A stretch of DNA of 5,858 nt. It comes from Alphaproteobacteria bacterium HGW-Alphaproteobacteria-13. GTDB lineage: Bacteria; Pseudomonadota; Alphaproteobacteria; Sphingomonadales; Sphingomonadaceae. This document shows positions 5,784 through 5,858 of the stretch, in pieces (the first letter of the stretch is position 1; every line of letters starts with the position of its first letter). Location of the stretch: NCBI GenBank assembly GCA_002842935.1, contig PHEM01000208.1, forward strand, positions 1 through 5,858, written 5' to 3'. Below the pieces are notes generated by a model that was not told the DNA's origin, made no database searches, and saw only the letters and a list, made by a program, of their open reading frames with translations. The position numbers and the translations under genes are program-made.

Positions 5784-5858
5784 ATGAGTGACGAACAGGA
5801 CAAACCGACCCTTACCCGCAAGCCGCTGGGCCTGAAGCGGACGGTCGAGGCCGGGCAG
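5784..5858 (+). CDS. infB: Translation initiation factor IF-2, N-terminal fragment (cut by window end)
   Basis: Only 25 codons are visible. They read MSDEQDKPTLTRKPLGLKR and then TVEAGQ, which matches the N-terminal IF-2 motif of alphaproteobacteria, where a short acidic start is followed by a lysine/arginine-rich segment with the form KPLGLKR. The GTPase core lies beyond the window. IF-2 places initiator tRNA on the 30S subunit and drives subunit joining. The gene starts 17 bases after the preceding stop. AAGGA (5766-5770) is a possible ribosome binding site with a rather long 13-base spacing. Its position at the end of the rimP-nusA-ylxR order supports the call. Confidence 0.93.
   Translation, partial: MSDEQDKPTLTRKPLGLKRTVEAGQ

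Noticed and set aside
1..5858. A hidden mobile element, CRISPR array, toxin-antitoxin pair or defence system
   Set aside because: No spaced direct repeats, transposase or integrase motifs, or defence domains were seen in the gene products, and the gaps between genes are short.

Overview
This is ordinary chromosomal sequence from a GC-rich alphaproteobacterium, most likely a sphingomonad (Sphingomonadaceae or a close relative). Three things point there: the gene order rimP-nusA-ylxR/L7Ae fusion-infB, two kinds of short palindromic intergenic repeat that I remember as common in sphingomonad genomes, and the protein sequences themselves. The assignment rests on recognition, not on a search.

Left third (1-2016), all genes on the minus strand. 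Reading in the direction of transcription (right to left), dmeR encodes a CsoR/RcnR-type metal sensor. It is followed after 11 bases by dmeF, a cation diffusion facilitator with a histidine-rich loop. Together they form a self-contained cobalt/nickel resistance operon. A G-tract operator palindrome covers the dmeR start codon, and all four metal-ligand positions of RcnR are conserved in DmeR. After a short gap carrying a 15-bp perfect inverted repeat comes a gene for an ABC-transporter ATPase that lacks the whole Walker A (P-loop) region while keeping frame and every later motif. It looks like an in-frame internal deletion and is the most unusual feature here. A half-copy of a second repeat type lies at the window's left edge.

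Middle (2017-2847). A divergent plus-strand gene encodes a small secreted protein of unknown function with a clear signal peptide and two cysteines. It is followed by a 174-base intergenic stretch with a plausible sigma-70 promoter, then a GC-rich hairpin plus six T's, placed between that promoter and rimP. This arrangement suggests transcription attenuation of the operon that encodes NusA.

Right half (2848-5858). The translation/transcription operon is tightly packed: rimP (30S maturation), nusA (elongation, termination and antitermination factor), a YlxR-L7Ae fusion RNA-binding protein, and the first 25 codons of infB (IF-2). rimP and nusA overlap by one base (TGATG), nusA and the ylxR-type gene overlap by 20 bases, and infB follows after 17 bases. 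This implies one transcript with translational coupling.

I found no CRISPR array, insertion sequence, tRNA, rRNA or phage gene, and no convincing undescribed multi-gene system.
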